A DNA stretch of 64,000 nt from Pseudomonas migulae (GTDB lineage: Bacteria > Pseudomonadota > Gammaproteobacteria > Pseudomonadales > Pseudomonadaceae), in NCBI RefSeq assembly GCF_024169315.1, contig NZ_JALJWR010000001.1, forward strand, positions 5,692,501 to 5,756,500, read 5' to 3'. The position numbers and the translations under genes are program-made. A model generated the notes under the pieces. It was not told the DNA's origin. It saw only the letters and a list, made by a program, of their open reading frames with translations, and searched no databases. Shown one piece after another: positions 17,326-26,048 of this stretch (position 1 is its first letter; the number at the start of each line of letters is the position of its first letter).

Positions 17326-17789
17326 TCGTATCCTGTCCTTAACGCTTGTGCCTGCTCGGCGAGAAGCTTCATTGCTTGCTCGCTGGCAATGTTGCGCCGG
17401 GTTTTATAGTCCATCAAATCGGCAAAGCGCACACGTCGGTGCTTGCCGGTTTTGTGGTAGGACAAGTCGCCGGATTCCAGCAGTTTGATCAGGTGCGGAC
17501 GTGAGACGTTGAGCAAGTCCGCTGCTTCCTGGGTAGTGAGTTCAGCGTGAACCGGAACCACCTTGACGGCGTTGCCTGCCGCGAGTTCAGCCAGGACATC
17601 GACCAGCAACCGAAGTGCCGAAGTGGGCAGTACCACAGAATGAGCTTCGTTTTGCTCATCAAAAATCTGGATGTGCTGGGTTTCGAATTGAGTCGCAAGA
17701 TACGCCGCCAAAGCGCGCTGGCCTTCGATGGCGGCTTGAACCTCACTTTCCATAGGCAAGGTGATCTGTGGGTGGATGACAGACGGCAT
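17322..17789 (-). CDS. HTH (excisionase-type) antitoxin paired with the PIN toxin
   Basis: A 155-residue protein. The middle carries an excisionase/MerR-like winged helix (LTTQEAADLLNVSRPHLIKL followed by HKTGKHRRVRFADLMDYK). The N-terminal half is hydrophobic/helical and the C-terminal end is helical and probably neutralises the toxin. ATG 17789 (MPSVIHPQ) is preferred; the longer frame needs a TTG start and would run through the repeated upstream motif. It is probably an autorepressor binding the AATCGAA repeats found immediately upstream. Confidence 0.82.
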   Translation of the reverse strand: MPSVIHPQITLPMESEVQAAIEGQRALAAYLATQFETQHIQIFDEQNEAHSVVLPTSALRLLVDVLAELAAGNAVKVVPVHAELTTQEAADLLNVSRPHLIKLLESGDLSYHKTGKHRRVRFADLMDYKTRRNIASEQAMKLLAEQAQALRTGYE

Positions 17790-17807
17790 GGCGTTTCCAA
17801 TATTCTG

Positions 17808-17870
17808 AATAATCGAAGCTGGGAGGCTATTCGAATTAATCGAAAATCGCAATAAACGAAATAATCGAAA
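17808..17870. promoter_or_regulatory. Iterated AATCGAA motif, probable operator of the toxin-antitoxin genes
   Basis: Within 63 bases upstream of the antitoxin the motif (A/T)TAATCGAA occurs three times (AATCGAA at 17811, 17838 and 17863), with a degenerate copy AAACGAA at 17854. The middle copy is also the right arm of TTCGA-N5-TCGAA. Such iterated sites suit cooperative autoregulation by the antitoxin. Confidence 0.55.
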
Positions 17871-17942
17871 CGCCAGACTTCTCTAACCAACAATCCCCTA
17901 CCAACGCCCTGCCTTGGTGGCGTGAAGATAACTTTTGACGTC

Positions 17943-19148
17943 TTAAGCAGTTGCGAACGAAGCCTTCTGCGAAACACTCAAGAACCGCAACAACGCCAAC
18001 AGTGGAAACGCGCTGCCCACGATTACGATCCACAACCAGCCGCCATGTTCATACACCGCACTGGCCACCGATGATCCAAAGGCGCCACCGATGAAAATGC
18101 TGGTCATGTACAGCGCATTCAGGCGGCTGCGGCTTTTGGCGTCGAGGGCGTAGACCGCGCGTTGGCCAAGGACCATGTTCATTTGTACGCAGAAGTCGAG
18201 CACCACGCCGGTGACGGCGAGGCCGATGACGCTGTAGGCCGGATGGATGAATGCGGGCAGGAAGCTCAGGCTCGCGAACAGCAGGGCCAGCAGCGAAGCG
18301 ATGCGGGTGTGGCCGGCGTCAGCCAGTCGACCGGCGATCGGCGCGGCGATCGCACCGATGGCTCCCACCAGGGCGAAGATCGCGATCTGGGTTTGCGACA
18401 GGCCGTGATTGCGCGCCAATTCCAGCGGCACGGCTGTCCAGAACAGGCTGAACGTGGCGAACATGCAGCCTTGGTAAAACGCGCGCTGACGCAGTACCGG
18501 TTGTTGGCGCAACAGTGTCCACAGCGAGCCCAGCAATTGGCCATACGAGGCGCTGTGATCCGGCTGGCGCTTGGGAATTGTCATCGCCAACACGATGCTG
18601 ATCGCCGCCATCAACACCGCGGCGATCACGAACATCGCGCGCCAGCCGAAGTGGTCCGCCACAACGCTGGACACCGGCCGCGCCAACAGAATCCCCAGCA
18701 GCAAACCGCCCATGATTCCGCCGACCACCCGGCCACGAGTCTCTTCCGGCGCCAGGTGCGCGGCCAGTGGAATCAGGATCTGCACCGACACCGAGCTGAA
18801 CCCCACCAGCAGCGAGATCAACAGAAAGACGTTAGGTTGATCGGTAAACGCCGCGCCCAACAGACTGGCAATCGCCACCACCGTGGTGATGATCATCAGC
18901 CGGCGGTTTTCCAGCAGATCGCCCAGCGGCACGAGGAAGAACAGACCCAGCGCGTAGCCAATCTGGGTCAGCGAAACGATCAGGCTGGCCATGGTGCTGG
19001 TCAGGCCGATGTCCGGCGCGATCAGGCCGATGATCGGCTGGGCGTAGTAAATATTGGCAACAATGGCGCCACAGCAAAAGGCGAACAGCAGCACCATGCC
19101 TTTGGTCATTGTCGCGGCGCCGTGAGGTGCCTGGTTCGCTGGATTCAT
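17943..19148 (-). CDS. MFS transporter, drug/metabolite exporter type
   Basis: A 401-residue major facilitator protein with about twelve hydrophobic helices. The loop 2-3 motif A is recognisable (LGDLLENRRLMI), and the N-terminal FCCGAIVANIYYAQPIIGLIAP is typical of a large Pseudomonas group of unassigned MFS exporters. The substrate cannot be deduced. No LysR gene lies next to it, although a perfect palindrome is present upstream at 19232-19250. Confidence 0.88.
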   Translation of the reverse strand: MNPANQAPHGAATMTKGMVLLFAFCCGAIVANIYYAQPIIGLIAPDIGLTSTMASLIVSLTQIGYALGLFFLVPLGDLLENRRLMIITTVVAIASLLGAAFTDQPNVFLLISLLVGFSSVSVQILIPLAAHLAPEETRGRVVGGIMGGLLLGILLARPVSSVVADHFGWRAMFVIAAVLMAAISIVLAMTIPKRQPDHSASYGQLLGSLWTLLRQQPVLRQRAFYQGCMFATFSLFWTAVPLELARNHGLSQTQIAIFALVGAIGAIAAPIAGRLADAGHTRIASLLALLFASLSFLPAFIHPAYSVIGLAVTGVVLDFCVQMNMVLGQRAVYALDAKSRSRLNALYMTSIFIGGAFGSSVASAVYEHGGWLWIVIVGSAFPLLALLRFLSVSQKASFATA

Positions 19149-19231
19149 AACGTGTCTCGCTGAGCAAAATGGAATGCGCGCAGGCTAAGCGGCTGGCCGG
19201 TACGGCGGAAGTGGGGTTGGAGTGATAGCAA

Positions 19232-19250
19232 TCATTCCGTTGCGGAATGA
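19232..19250. promoter_or_regulatory. Perfect inverted repeat upstream of the MFS gene
   Basis: TCATTCCG-TTG-CGGAATGA, two perfect 8-base arms with a 3-base spacer, 84 bases upstream of the MFS start in the divergent intergenic space. It resembles a dyad operator; the regulator is not encoded alongside. Confidence 0.5.
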
Positions 19251-19384
19251 GTGACGCCGGCCTGTGCCGTATGCCGATGAAGCGTGCGCTAAAATTTCTA
19301 ATTCTGATGATACATTCACTTACATCTTGTTCGATAGCGTGCTTATGTTCTCTCTTCACGATTCACAACCGGAAGGGCATTTTC

Positions 19385-20014
19385 ATGAACGCGATGTTCC
19401 GTCACCTGATTCGCGGTGCTTCAGTTATCAGTTTGATTGGCTTGCTCACGGCAGGTCTCGCCCAGGCGGCTGACGCGCCGGGGATGCGCATCGGCGTGCG
19501 TGGCGAGATCACCGGAGTGAGCCCCGACCTCTTGAAAGTCCACGTCAACAGTGGCGAGAACGTGGTTATCCACCTGACCGGGGACACCAAGGTCCGCGCC
19601 GTCACGTTGGCCAATATTGAAGACATCAAGCCCGGCAGTTACATCGGATCGGCTGCCGTTCCGCAGGAAGATGGCTCGCTGAAAGCGTTGGAAGTCCATG
19701 TCTTCCCACCGGAGTTGGCCGGCAGCGGCGACGGCCATCGGCCGTTCGATCTGGCTAAGGGCAGCAGCATGACCAATGGCAGCGTGGGGGATCTGGTGGT
19801 CAGCAATGGCCGTGTGCTGACCGTCAACTACAAGGGGGGTCAACAGAAGATTCTGGTGCCGGAGGATGTGCCGATCGTCAACCTGATGCCAGGGGATCGC
19901 AGCTTGCTGAAAGTGGGCGTGAAGATCGTGACGTTCGTGACGCAGAGTGCCGACGGGACGCTGACGGCTCAATCCATCTCGGCCGGCAAGGATGGCGTTA
20001 CACCGCCGATGTAA
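19385..20014 (+). CDS. Exported protein of unknown function
   Basis: A 209-residue protein with a signal peptide (cleavage near GLAQAAD). The mature part is predicted from its pattern to be all-beta: repeating V/I-x-V-x stretches such as EITGVSPDLLKVHVNSGENVVIHL and LVVSNGRVLTVNYKGGQQKILVP. It lacks obvious catalytic or metal motifs and membrane helices, so a soluble periplasmic role is likely. ATG 19385 is chosen because it opens the signal sequence; the in-frame extension upstream has no such character. Divergent from the MFS gene. Function not recognised. Confidence 0.8.
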   Translation: MNAMFRHLIRGASVISLIGLLTAGLAQAADAPGMRIGVRGEITGVSPDLLKVHVNSGENVVIHLTGDTKVRAVTLANIEDIKPGSYIGSAAVPQEDGSLKALEVHVFPPELAGSGDGHRPFDLAKGSSMTNGSVGDLVVSNGRVLTVNYKGGQQKILVPEDVPIVNLMPGDRSLLKVGVKIVTFVTQSADGTLTAQSISAGKDGVTPPM

Positions 20015-20032
20015 CGGCATATCGAAATCCTT

Positions 20033-20120
20033 GTGGGAGCGGGCTTGCTCGCGAAAGTGGTGTGTCATTCAACAATGATGTCGACTGACATGACCTCTTC
20101 GCGAGCAAGCCCGCTCCCAC
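20033..20120. repeat. REP pair (REPIN, 88 bp)
   Basis: Inverted 23-base REPs of the GTGGGAGCGGGCTTGCTCGC type at both ends, between the exported protein and sbp. Confidence 0.92.
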
Positions 20121-20152
20121 AGGATTGGCGTCGCACAATAATTCGTGACCAC

Positions 20153-20183
20153 AAAAAAGGCGACCTCTGCAGGTCGCCTTTTT
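20153..20183 (-). terminator. Bidirectional intrinsic terminator downstream of sbp
   Basis: AAAAAGGCGACCT / AGGTCGCCTTTTT stem with CTGC loop. It lies 16 bases past the sbp stop (minus strand) and can also stop plus-strand transcripts. Confidence 0.9.
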
Positions 20184-20198
20184 CATTGCGCTCAGGAA

Positions 20199-21197
20199 TT
20201 ACTGGCCGCTGTAAATCTGATCAAAAATCCCGCCATCATTGAAGTGGGTCTTCTGCACGGTGCGCCAGTCACCGAAGGTCTTCTCCACCGACAGGAAATC
20301 CACTTTCGGGAAGCGGTCGGTGTACTTGGCCAGTACCGCTGGATCACGTGGACGCAGGTAGTTGGCGGCGGCAATTTCCTGAGCTTCCGGCGACCACAGG
20401 TACTTCAGGTATTCCTCGGCGGCCGCGCGGGTGCCTTTCTTCTCGACCACTTTGTCGACCACGGACACCGGCGGCTCGGCTTCGGCGGAGACGCTTGGGT
20501 AGATGACTTCGAACTGGTCACGACCAAACTCGCGGGCAATCATTTCCGCTTCGTTTTCGAAGGTCACCAGCACGTCGCCGATCTGGTTGGTCATGAACGT
20601 GGTAGTGGCGGCACGGCCTCCGGTATCGAGCACTGGCGCTTGTTTGAACAGTTTGCCGACGAAGGCTTTGGCCTTGTTCTCGTCACCGCCGTTTTTCAGC
20701 ACATAACCCCAGGCCGACAGATAGGTGTAGCGGCCGTTGCCCGAGGTTTTCGGGTTGGGCACGATCACTTGCACGCCGTCCTTGAGCAGATCCGGCCAGT
20801 CTTTCAGGGCTTTCGGGTTGCCTTTGCGAACGATGAACACCGTCGCCGAGGTGAACGGCGCGCTGTTGTTCGGCAGGCGGGTGACCCAGTTGTCCGGGAC
20901 CAGTTTGCCGTTGTCCGCCAGAGCATTGATGTCGGTGGCCATGTTCATGGTGATGACGTCAGCCGGCAGGCCGTCGATCACGGAGCGCGCCTGTTTGCTG
21001 GAACCGCCGAAAGACATCTGCAGGGTAATGTTTTCGTTGTGCTCGGCTTGCCAGTGTTTCTGGAACGCAGTGTTGTAGTCCTTGTAGAAATCTCGCATCA
21101 CGTCGTAGGAAACGTTGAGCAGGGTCGGTGCGGCTTGAGCCACGCTGGTCAGTGCCAGGCCAGCGGCCAGAAGTGAGGCGCCAAAGAGTTTTTTCAC
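20199..21197 (-). CDS. sbp: Sulfate/thiosulfate-binding periplasmic protein
   Basis: A 332-residue solute-binding protein with a clear signal peptide (to VAQA). Family signatures are LLNVSYDVMRDFYKDYN near the N terminus, SFGGSSKQARSVIDGLPADVITMN, and NPKTSGNGRYTYLSAWG in the ligand region. It feeds a sulfate ABC transporter, but no cysT/W/A permease or ATPase genes adjoin it here. The start codon is GTG (GTG AAA AAA). Alone between a terminator and the K+ channel gene. Confidence 0.94.
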   Translation of the reverse strand: MKKLFGASLLAAGLALTSVAQAAPTLLNVSYDVMRDFYKDYNTAFQKHWQAEHNENITLQMSFGGSSKQARSVIDGLPADVITMNMATDINALADNGKLVPDNWVTRLPNNSAPFTSATVFIVRKGNPKALKDWPDLLKDGVQVIVPNPKTSGNGRYTYLSAWGYVLKNGGDENKAKAFVGKLFKQAPVLDTGGRAATTTFMTNQIGDVLVTFENEAEMIAREFGRDQFEVIYPSVSAEAEPPVSVVDKVVEKKGTRAAAEEYLKYLWSPEAQEIAAANYLRPRDPAVLAKYTDRFPKVDFLSVEKTFGDWRTVQKTHFNDGGIFDQIYSGQ

Positions 21198-21290
21198 TGC
21201 GCATTCCTTGTTCTAATTTAAAAGTGAGGCATTTTGCCAGCGACTATAACTGCGCTCGCATAGTCCTTTAAAGATTAAAAAGCACTTTGC

Positions 21291-22115
21291 TTATTCCAGT
21301 TTCTTGAACAGCGCGTTGCCGCACCGCGAGCAAAATGCAGCGCCATGCTCGTGGCTGTTTTTCTTGCACACGGGGCAGTCATGTTGCAACTGTTCGCCGC
21401 GCATGGCGTTGGCCAGTTCAGCGGTAAAAATCCCTGTCGGCACCGCGATGATCGAGTAACCGGTGATCATCACCAGCGACGAAATCACCTGACCCAGCGG
21501 CGTCTTGGGCACGATGTCGCCAAAGCCCACGGTGGTCAGCGTCACGATCGCCCAGTAGATACCTTTCGGAATGCTGGTAAAGCCGTGCTCCGGGCCTTCG
21601 ATCACATACATCAGGGTGCCGAACACCGTCACCAGTGTGCAGACGCTGACCAGAAACACCACGATCTTCTGCTTGCTGCCGCGCAGCGCCGCCATCAGGT
21701 AATTGGCTTGTTTCAGATAAGGACTGAGCTTGAGCACGCGGAAAATCCGCAGCATCCGAATGATCCGGATAATCAGCAAATACTGCGCATCGGCGTAATA
21801 CAGCGCCAGGATACCGGGCACGATCGCCAGCAAATCCACCAGTCCGTAAAAGCTGAACGCATAGCGCAACGGCTTCGGCGAACAGTAGAGCCGCAGGCCA
21901 TATTCGATGGCGAAGATGACGGTGAAGCCCCACTCGATGTACGCCAGCACGTTGGCGTAGTTCTGGTGGATCGTGTCGATGCTGTCGAGCATCACGATCA
22001 CAATGCTGGCGAGGATGATCAACAGCAGGATGCCGTCGAAGCGGCGCCCGGCCTTGGTGTCGCTCTGGAAAACCATGACGTAAAGTTCTTCACGCCAGTT
22101 TTTGCTGCTGTCCAT
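21291..22115 (-). CDS. Voltage-gated-like potassium channel with C-terminal zinc ribbon
   Basis: A 274-residue ion transporter. Six transmembrane segments are visible; the fourth carries regularly spaced arginines (LLIIRIIRMLRIFRVLKLS) as in voltage sensors. The pore loop has the K+ selectivity filter TVGFGD (in AIVTLTTVGFGDIVP). After the last helix comes a cytoplasmic tail with two CxxC knuckles (CPVCKK... CSRCG), which looks like a small zinc ribbon and replaces the RCK domain of many channels. Function as a K+ channel is inferred from the filter. Confidence 0.9.
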   Translation of the reverse strand: MDSSKNWREELYVMVFQSDTKAGRRFDGILLLIILASIVIVMLDSIDTIHQNYANVLAYIEWGFTVIFAIEYGLRLYCSPKPLRYAFSFYGLVDLLAIVPGILALYYADAQYLLIIRIIRMLRIFRVLKLSPYLKQANYLMAALRGSKQKIVVFLVSVCTLVTVFGTLMYVIEGPEHGFTSIPKGIYWAIVTLTTVGFGDIVPKTPLGQVISSLVMITGYSIIAVPTGIFTAELANAMRGEQLQHDCPVCKKNSHEHGAAFCSRCGNALFKKLE

Positions 22116-22136
22116 GGAAAACGCCTGAATCGAGAA

Positions 22137-23051
22137 TCAGCGCAGCCTAGGGTGATTCTCCCCGGTAGCGCAAGGCGCGCTGTCGATGGCGGCCTGACGG
22201 AACACGCGAATGCCGGCGCGGATCAGCCAACAGGCAAGGATGAACGGCGCGGTCAACGTGGCCAGGCCGAGCGCGGCGAAGCCCGGTGTGAGCAATACGG
22301 CAAGGGCAATGCCCAGCAGTGGCAACCAGGGCCGACGGCGTTGTCCGCTGAAGGCGAGGGCAGCGAGCACGGCGTTGTAACCGCCCAGGCCCAGCAGCGC
22401 GGTAGATGTTTCGTGATGCGCCAAAGCGAACCCGAGTCCGACAACGGAGCCCAGCAACGCCCACATAAACGCGCGACGGTCGGCGATCAGCAAGCCGGCG
22501 GCGATCAGTGCACCCGCCAGTGGATGACCGAGAAACATCACCTGACCAAGCCCCTTCAGCGCAGCGGCGAACAGGTTGAGTGTGCTCATTTCGATCAGCG
22601 GCGCAGGGTGTTGTGGCCCGGCAAACGACAGCAGCAACCAGCTCATGCCGACGAAGGGCGCGGTGTAGGCCGGCAGGCATTGACGGTCGCGGGCGCGTTT
22701 CAACCATTGCTGGGTGAGCATGGCACTCAGTCCGCCAGCGGCAATGATCAGCGGCGGCAACAGGGCGGACCAGGGGAAGTACAGGCTCAGCAGCAAGCCG
22801 AGCAGCACTCCGTTGTAACTGAACAGCCCGGCCTGACGATCGGCCTTGGCGTAGTTGCGACGTTGCGCAGTGAGCAAACCGGCGAGGCCGCCCAACAGAG
22901 CGCCGCCCAGCAGAGTCGGTGCGGTCAAAAGAATCGCCAACAGGCACAGCAGGCCGCACAGCGGATGGCGCTGGAGGAAGATCTGGCTGAAGCCGTTGAG
23001 CAGGGCAGTCGCCCAGTCGGGGCAGTGGGTGTTGAAGTGGTTGGCAGGCAT
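22137..23051 (-). CDS. Urea transporter (UT/Yut family)
   Basis: A 304-residue membrane protein with about ten helices. It has the internal pseudo-repeat expected of urea channels: ...QAGLFSYNGVLLGLLLSLYF in the first half and ...LLGLGGYNAVLAALAFSG in the second, the G-x-N-x-V-L motifs lining the pore. The gene lies 21 bases downstream of nothing else on this strand and is separated from pyk by a REP pair. No urease genes are in the window. Confidence 0.9.
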   Translation of the reverse strand: MPANHFNTHCPDWATALLNGFSQIFLQRHPLCGLLCLLAILLTAPTLLGGALLGGLAGLLTAQRRNYAKADRQAGLFSYNGVLLGLLLSLYFPWSALLPPLIIAAGGLSAMLTQQWLKRARDRQCLPAYTAPFVGMSWLLLSFAGPQHPAPLIEMSTLNLFAAALKGLGQVMFLGHPLAGALIAAGLLIADRRAFMWALLGSVVGLGFALAHHETSTALLGLGGYNAVLAALAFSGQRRRPWLPLLGIALAVLLTPGFAALGLATLTAPFILACWLIRAGIRVFRQAAIDSAPCATGENHPRLR

Positions 23052-23087
23052 GGCAGTTCTGAAAGTCAGTGAAACCGAGTCGCCCGC

Positions 23088-23180
23088 ATCGCCAGCAGGC
23101 TGGCTCCCACACTGAATCTCTGTTCAGTCTTGATTCCGTGATCGACACAAAACCAATGTGGGAGCCAGTCTGATGGCGAT
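23088..23180. repeat. REP pair (93 bp), diverged
   Basis: Inverted REPs of the GGAGCCAGCCTGCTGGCGAT type with several differences between the two ends, between pyk and the urea transporter gene. Confidence 0.8.
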
Positions 23181-23198
23181 GAGGCCGGTATGGGCGCT

Positions 23199-24614
23199 CT
23201 AGATCAACGTCTCGATACGCAACGAGTTAGTCGACCCCGGCTGCCCAAACGGCACACCCGCCGTGATCAATAACGTATCCCCGCGCTGCGCCATGCCCTG
23301 TGCCTGCGCAATCTCCAGCGCCGTCGAACACACCTCATCCACCTGGCGCAGTCGATCATTCACCACCGAGTGCACGCCCCAGGCCACCGTCAAACGGCGA
23401 GCCGTCTGCAAGTTCGGCGTCAGGTTCAGAATCGGCACTGTCGGCCGCTCCCGCGCCGCACGCAGGCTCGACGCACCCGATTCGCTGTAATTCACCAGCA
23501 CCGCCACCGGCAGCACGTTGCTGATGCGGCGGATCGCGCAGCTGATCGCATCGGAAACGGTCGCCTCGGCCTTCGGTCGGCTGACGTCCAGTTGCGTCTG
23601 ATAGTCCGGACCGTTTTCCACCTGGCGAATGATCTTGCTCATCATCTGCACGGCTTCCATCGGGTACTCGCCGGACGCGGTTTCCGCCGACAGCATCACC
23701 GCATCCGCACCTTCGGCCACGGCGTTGGCCACATCGGTGACTTCGGCGCGAGTCGGCGCCGGGGAGAAGCGCATCGACTCGAGCATCTGCGTCGCGACCA
23801 CCACCGGTTTACCCAGCTCGCGGCAAACGCTGATGATGTTTTTCTGGATCTGCGGCAAGCTTTCGGCCGGTACTTCAACGCCGAGGTCGCCACGGGCAAC
23901 CATGATCGCGTCGCTCAGTTCAGCGATTGCCCGCAGTTGAGCGACTGCCGACGGCTTCTCGATCTTGGCCATCAAAAACGCTTTGTCACCGATCAGTTCA
24001 CGCGCTTCGCGAATGTCTTCCGGACGCTGCACGAACGACAGCGCGACCCAGTCCACACCCAGCTCCAGACCGAAACTCAAGTCGCGACGATCCTTGGCGG
24101 TCAGCGGGCTCAACTCGAGCACCGCTTGCGGTACGTTCACACCTTTACGGTCCGACAACTCACCGCCATTGAGCACCGTGGTGTCGATCGCATCGGCGTA
24201 TTTGCTGACCACGCGCAGACGCAGTTTGCCGTCGTCCAGCAGCAGGTCCATGCCCGGCTCCAGCGCGGCGATGATTTCCGGGTGGGGCAGGTTGACCCGG
24301 CGTTGATCGCCCGGCGTCGGATCAAGGTCCAGGCGCAGGGCCTGGCCACGATGCAGTTGCACCTTGCCTTCGGCGAACTTGCCGACCCGCAGTTTCGGGC
24401 CTTGCAGGTCCATCAGAATGCCCAAGGGATAATTCAGCTGACGCTCGACTTCACGAATCCACTGATAGCGCTGGGCGTGGTCGGCGTGATCGCCGTGGCT
24501 GAAGTTCAGGCGGAAGATATTGACCCCGGCCTGTACCAGCTCGCGGATGTCTTCGATGCCGTCGGTAGCCGGGCCGAGGGTGGCGAGGATTTTGACCTTT
24601 TTATCAGGCGTCAT
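23199..24614 (-). CDS. pyk: Pyruvate kinase
   Basis: A 471-residue pyruvate kinase converting phosphoenolpyruvate and ADP to pyruvate and ATP. N-terminal KVKILATLGPATD and RLNFSHGDH, active-site block MVARGDLGVEVP and VATQMLESM, and the effector/C domain are all present. It is the last gene of the glyoxylate operon and overlaps ttuD by 11 bases, which ties it to conversion of glycerate-derived 2-phosphoglycerate to pyruvate. Pseudomonads usually have a second pyruvate kinase elsewhere; which isozyme name applies (pykF in P. putida naming) is not decided here. Confidence 0.95.
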   Translation of the reverse strand: MTPDKKVKILATLGPATDGIEDIRELVQAGVNIFRLNFSHGDHADHAQRYQWIREVERQLNYPLGILMDLQGPKLRVGKFAEGKVQLHRGQALRLDLDPTPGDQRRVNLPHPEIIAALEPGMDLLLDDGKLRLRVVSKYADAIDTTVLNGGELSDRKGVNVPQAVLELSPLTAKDRRDLSFGLELGVDWVALSFVQRPEDIREARELIGDKAFLMAKIEKPSAVAQLRAIAELSDAIMVARGDLGVEVPAESLPQIQKNIISVCRELGKPVVVATQMLESMRFSPAPTRAEVTDVANAVAEGADAVMLSAETASGEYPMEAVQMMSKIIRQVENGPDYQTQLDVSRPKAEATVSDAISCAIRRISNVLPVAVLVNYSESGASSLRAARERPTVPILNLTPNLQTARRLTVAWGVHSVVNDRLRQVDEVCSTALEIAQAQGMAQRGDTLLITAGVPFGQPGSTNSLRIETLI

Positions 24615-25884
24615 GTTTAGGGCTCTCGAGAATCAGAATGGCGCGGAAGTCGTTGACGTTGGTGCGCGTTGGCTCGGTGACGATCAGTGCGTCGAGCGCC
24701 GCGAAATAGCCGTAGCCATTGTTGTTGTCGAGTTCGTCGCTGGCGCTCAAACCGAGGGCGGCGGCGCGGGCGTAGCTGTCCGGGGTCATGATCGCGCCGG
24801 CATTGTCTTCGGAGCCGTCGATGCCATCGGTGTCACCGGCCAGCGCGTAGACGCCGGGCAGGCCTTTGAGGCTGTCGGTCAGGCTGAGCAGGAATTCGGC
24901 GTTGCGTCCGCCGCGACCATTGCCGCGTACGGTGACCGTGGTTTCGCCACCTGACAGGATCACGCACGGCACCGGCAATGGCTGGCCATGCAAGACCACT
25001 TGCCGCGCGATGCCGGCGTGAACCTTGGCCACTTCGCGGGACTCGCCTTCGAGGTCGCCGAGGATCAGCGGACTGAAACCCGCCTGACGCGCTTTCACGG
25101 CCGCCGCTTCAAGCGACTGCTGTGGACGGGCGATCAATTGGAAATGACTGCGCGCCAGGCTCGGATCGCCGGGTTTGACCGTCTCCGATTCCGGGCTTTG
25201 CAGCCAGTTGCGCACCGAGACCGGAACCTCGATGGTGTAGCGCTTGAGGATCGCCAGGGCTTCAGCCGAGGTGCTCGGGTCGGCGACGGTCGGGCCAGAG
25301 GCGATGACCGTGGCGAGGTCGCCCGGCACATCGGAAATCGCATAGGTGTAAACAGTGGCCGGCCAGCAGGCTTTGCCGAGGCGGCCGCCCTTGATCGCCG
25401 AGAGGTGCTTGCGCACGCAGTTCATCTCGCCGATGGTGGCGCCTGATTTGAGCAGGGCTTTGTTGATCGATTGCTTGTCGGCGAGGGTGATGCCGGCGGC
25501 CGGAAGGGCGAGCAACGCAGAACCGCCGCCCGAGAGCAGGAAGATCACGCGGTCGTCTTCGCTCAGGTTGCTGACCAGTTCAAAGACGCGCTTGGCGACC
25601 GCTTGACCGGCGGCATCCGGCACCGGGTGCGCGGCTTCGACCACTTCGATTTTTTCGCACGGGGCGCCGTGACCGTAACGCGTCACCACCAGACCGGACA
25701 CTTCACCCTGCCAGCAGCGCTCGACCACCTGGGCCATGGCGGCGGCGGCCTTGCCGGCGCCGATCACGATCACTCGACCCGTGCGGTCGGCGGGCAAATG
25801 GGCTTCGAGGACTTGCTGCGGATGGGCCGCGTCGATGGCTGTGGCAAACAGCTCGCGCAGGAATTGTTGCGGATCGACCGACAT
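24604..25884 (-). CDS. ttuD: Glycerate 2-kinase (TtuD/GckA, MOFRL family)
   Basis: A 426-residue enzyme phosphorylating D-glycerate to 2-phosphoglycerate. The N-terminal domain has VIGAGKAAAAMAQ and LLSGGGSALLALPA; the C-terminal MOFRL domain has LSGGETTVTVRGNGRGGRN and AGDTDGIDGSEDNAGA. Older annotation calls this family hydroxypyruvate reductase, but the domains are those of the class II glycerate kinase. It follows glxR after a REP pair and overlaps pyk. Confidence 0.92.
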   Translation of the reverse strand: MSVDPQQFLRELFATAIDAAHPQQVLEAHLPADRTGRVIVIGAGKAAAAMAQVVERCWQGEVSGLVVTRYGHGAPCEKIEVVEAAHPVPDAAGQAVAKRVFELVSNLSEDDRVIFLLSGGGSALLALPAAGITLADKQSINKALLKSGATIGEMNCVRKHLSAIKGGRLGKACWPATVYTYAISDVPGDLATVIASGPTVADPSTSAEALAILKRYTIEVPVSVRNWLQSPESETVKPGDPSLARSHFQLIARPQQSLEAAAVKARQAGFSPLILGDLEGESREVAKVHAGIARQVVLHGQPLPVPCVILSGGETTVTVRGNGRGGRNAEFLLSLTDSLKGLPGVYALAGDTDGIDGSEDNAGAIMTPDSYARAAALGLSASDELDNNNGYGYFAALDALIVTEPTRTNVNDFRAILILESPKHDA

Positions 25885-25946
25885 GGCGGGCTCCCGGAAT
25901 TCTTGTTATTGGGATAAGACGACAGCAGGTGTTGCGACGCGGTCCT

Positions 25947-26031
25947 CTGGGAGCTGGCTTGCCTGCGATTCAGGCGCCGCGGTCTTTCAGGTAGACCGAA
26001 GAGATGGCATCGCTGGCAAGCCAGCTCCCAC
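25947..26031. repeat. REP pair (85 bp) between glxR and ttuD
   Basis: Inverted REPs of the GGGAGCTGGCTTGCCTGCGAT / GGGAGCTGGCTTGCCAGCGAT type inside the gcl operon. Confidence 0.88.
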
Positions 26032-26048
26032 AGGTATTGCGGCGAATG

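Noticed and set aside
21345..23072. 575-codon plus-strand open frame
   Set aside because: Antisense to the K+ channel and urea transporter genes; H/Q/R-rich low-complexity translation typical of a shadow frame.
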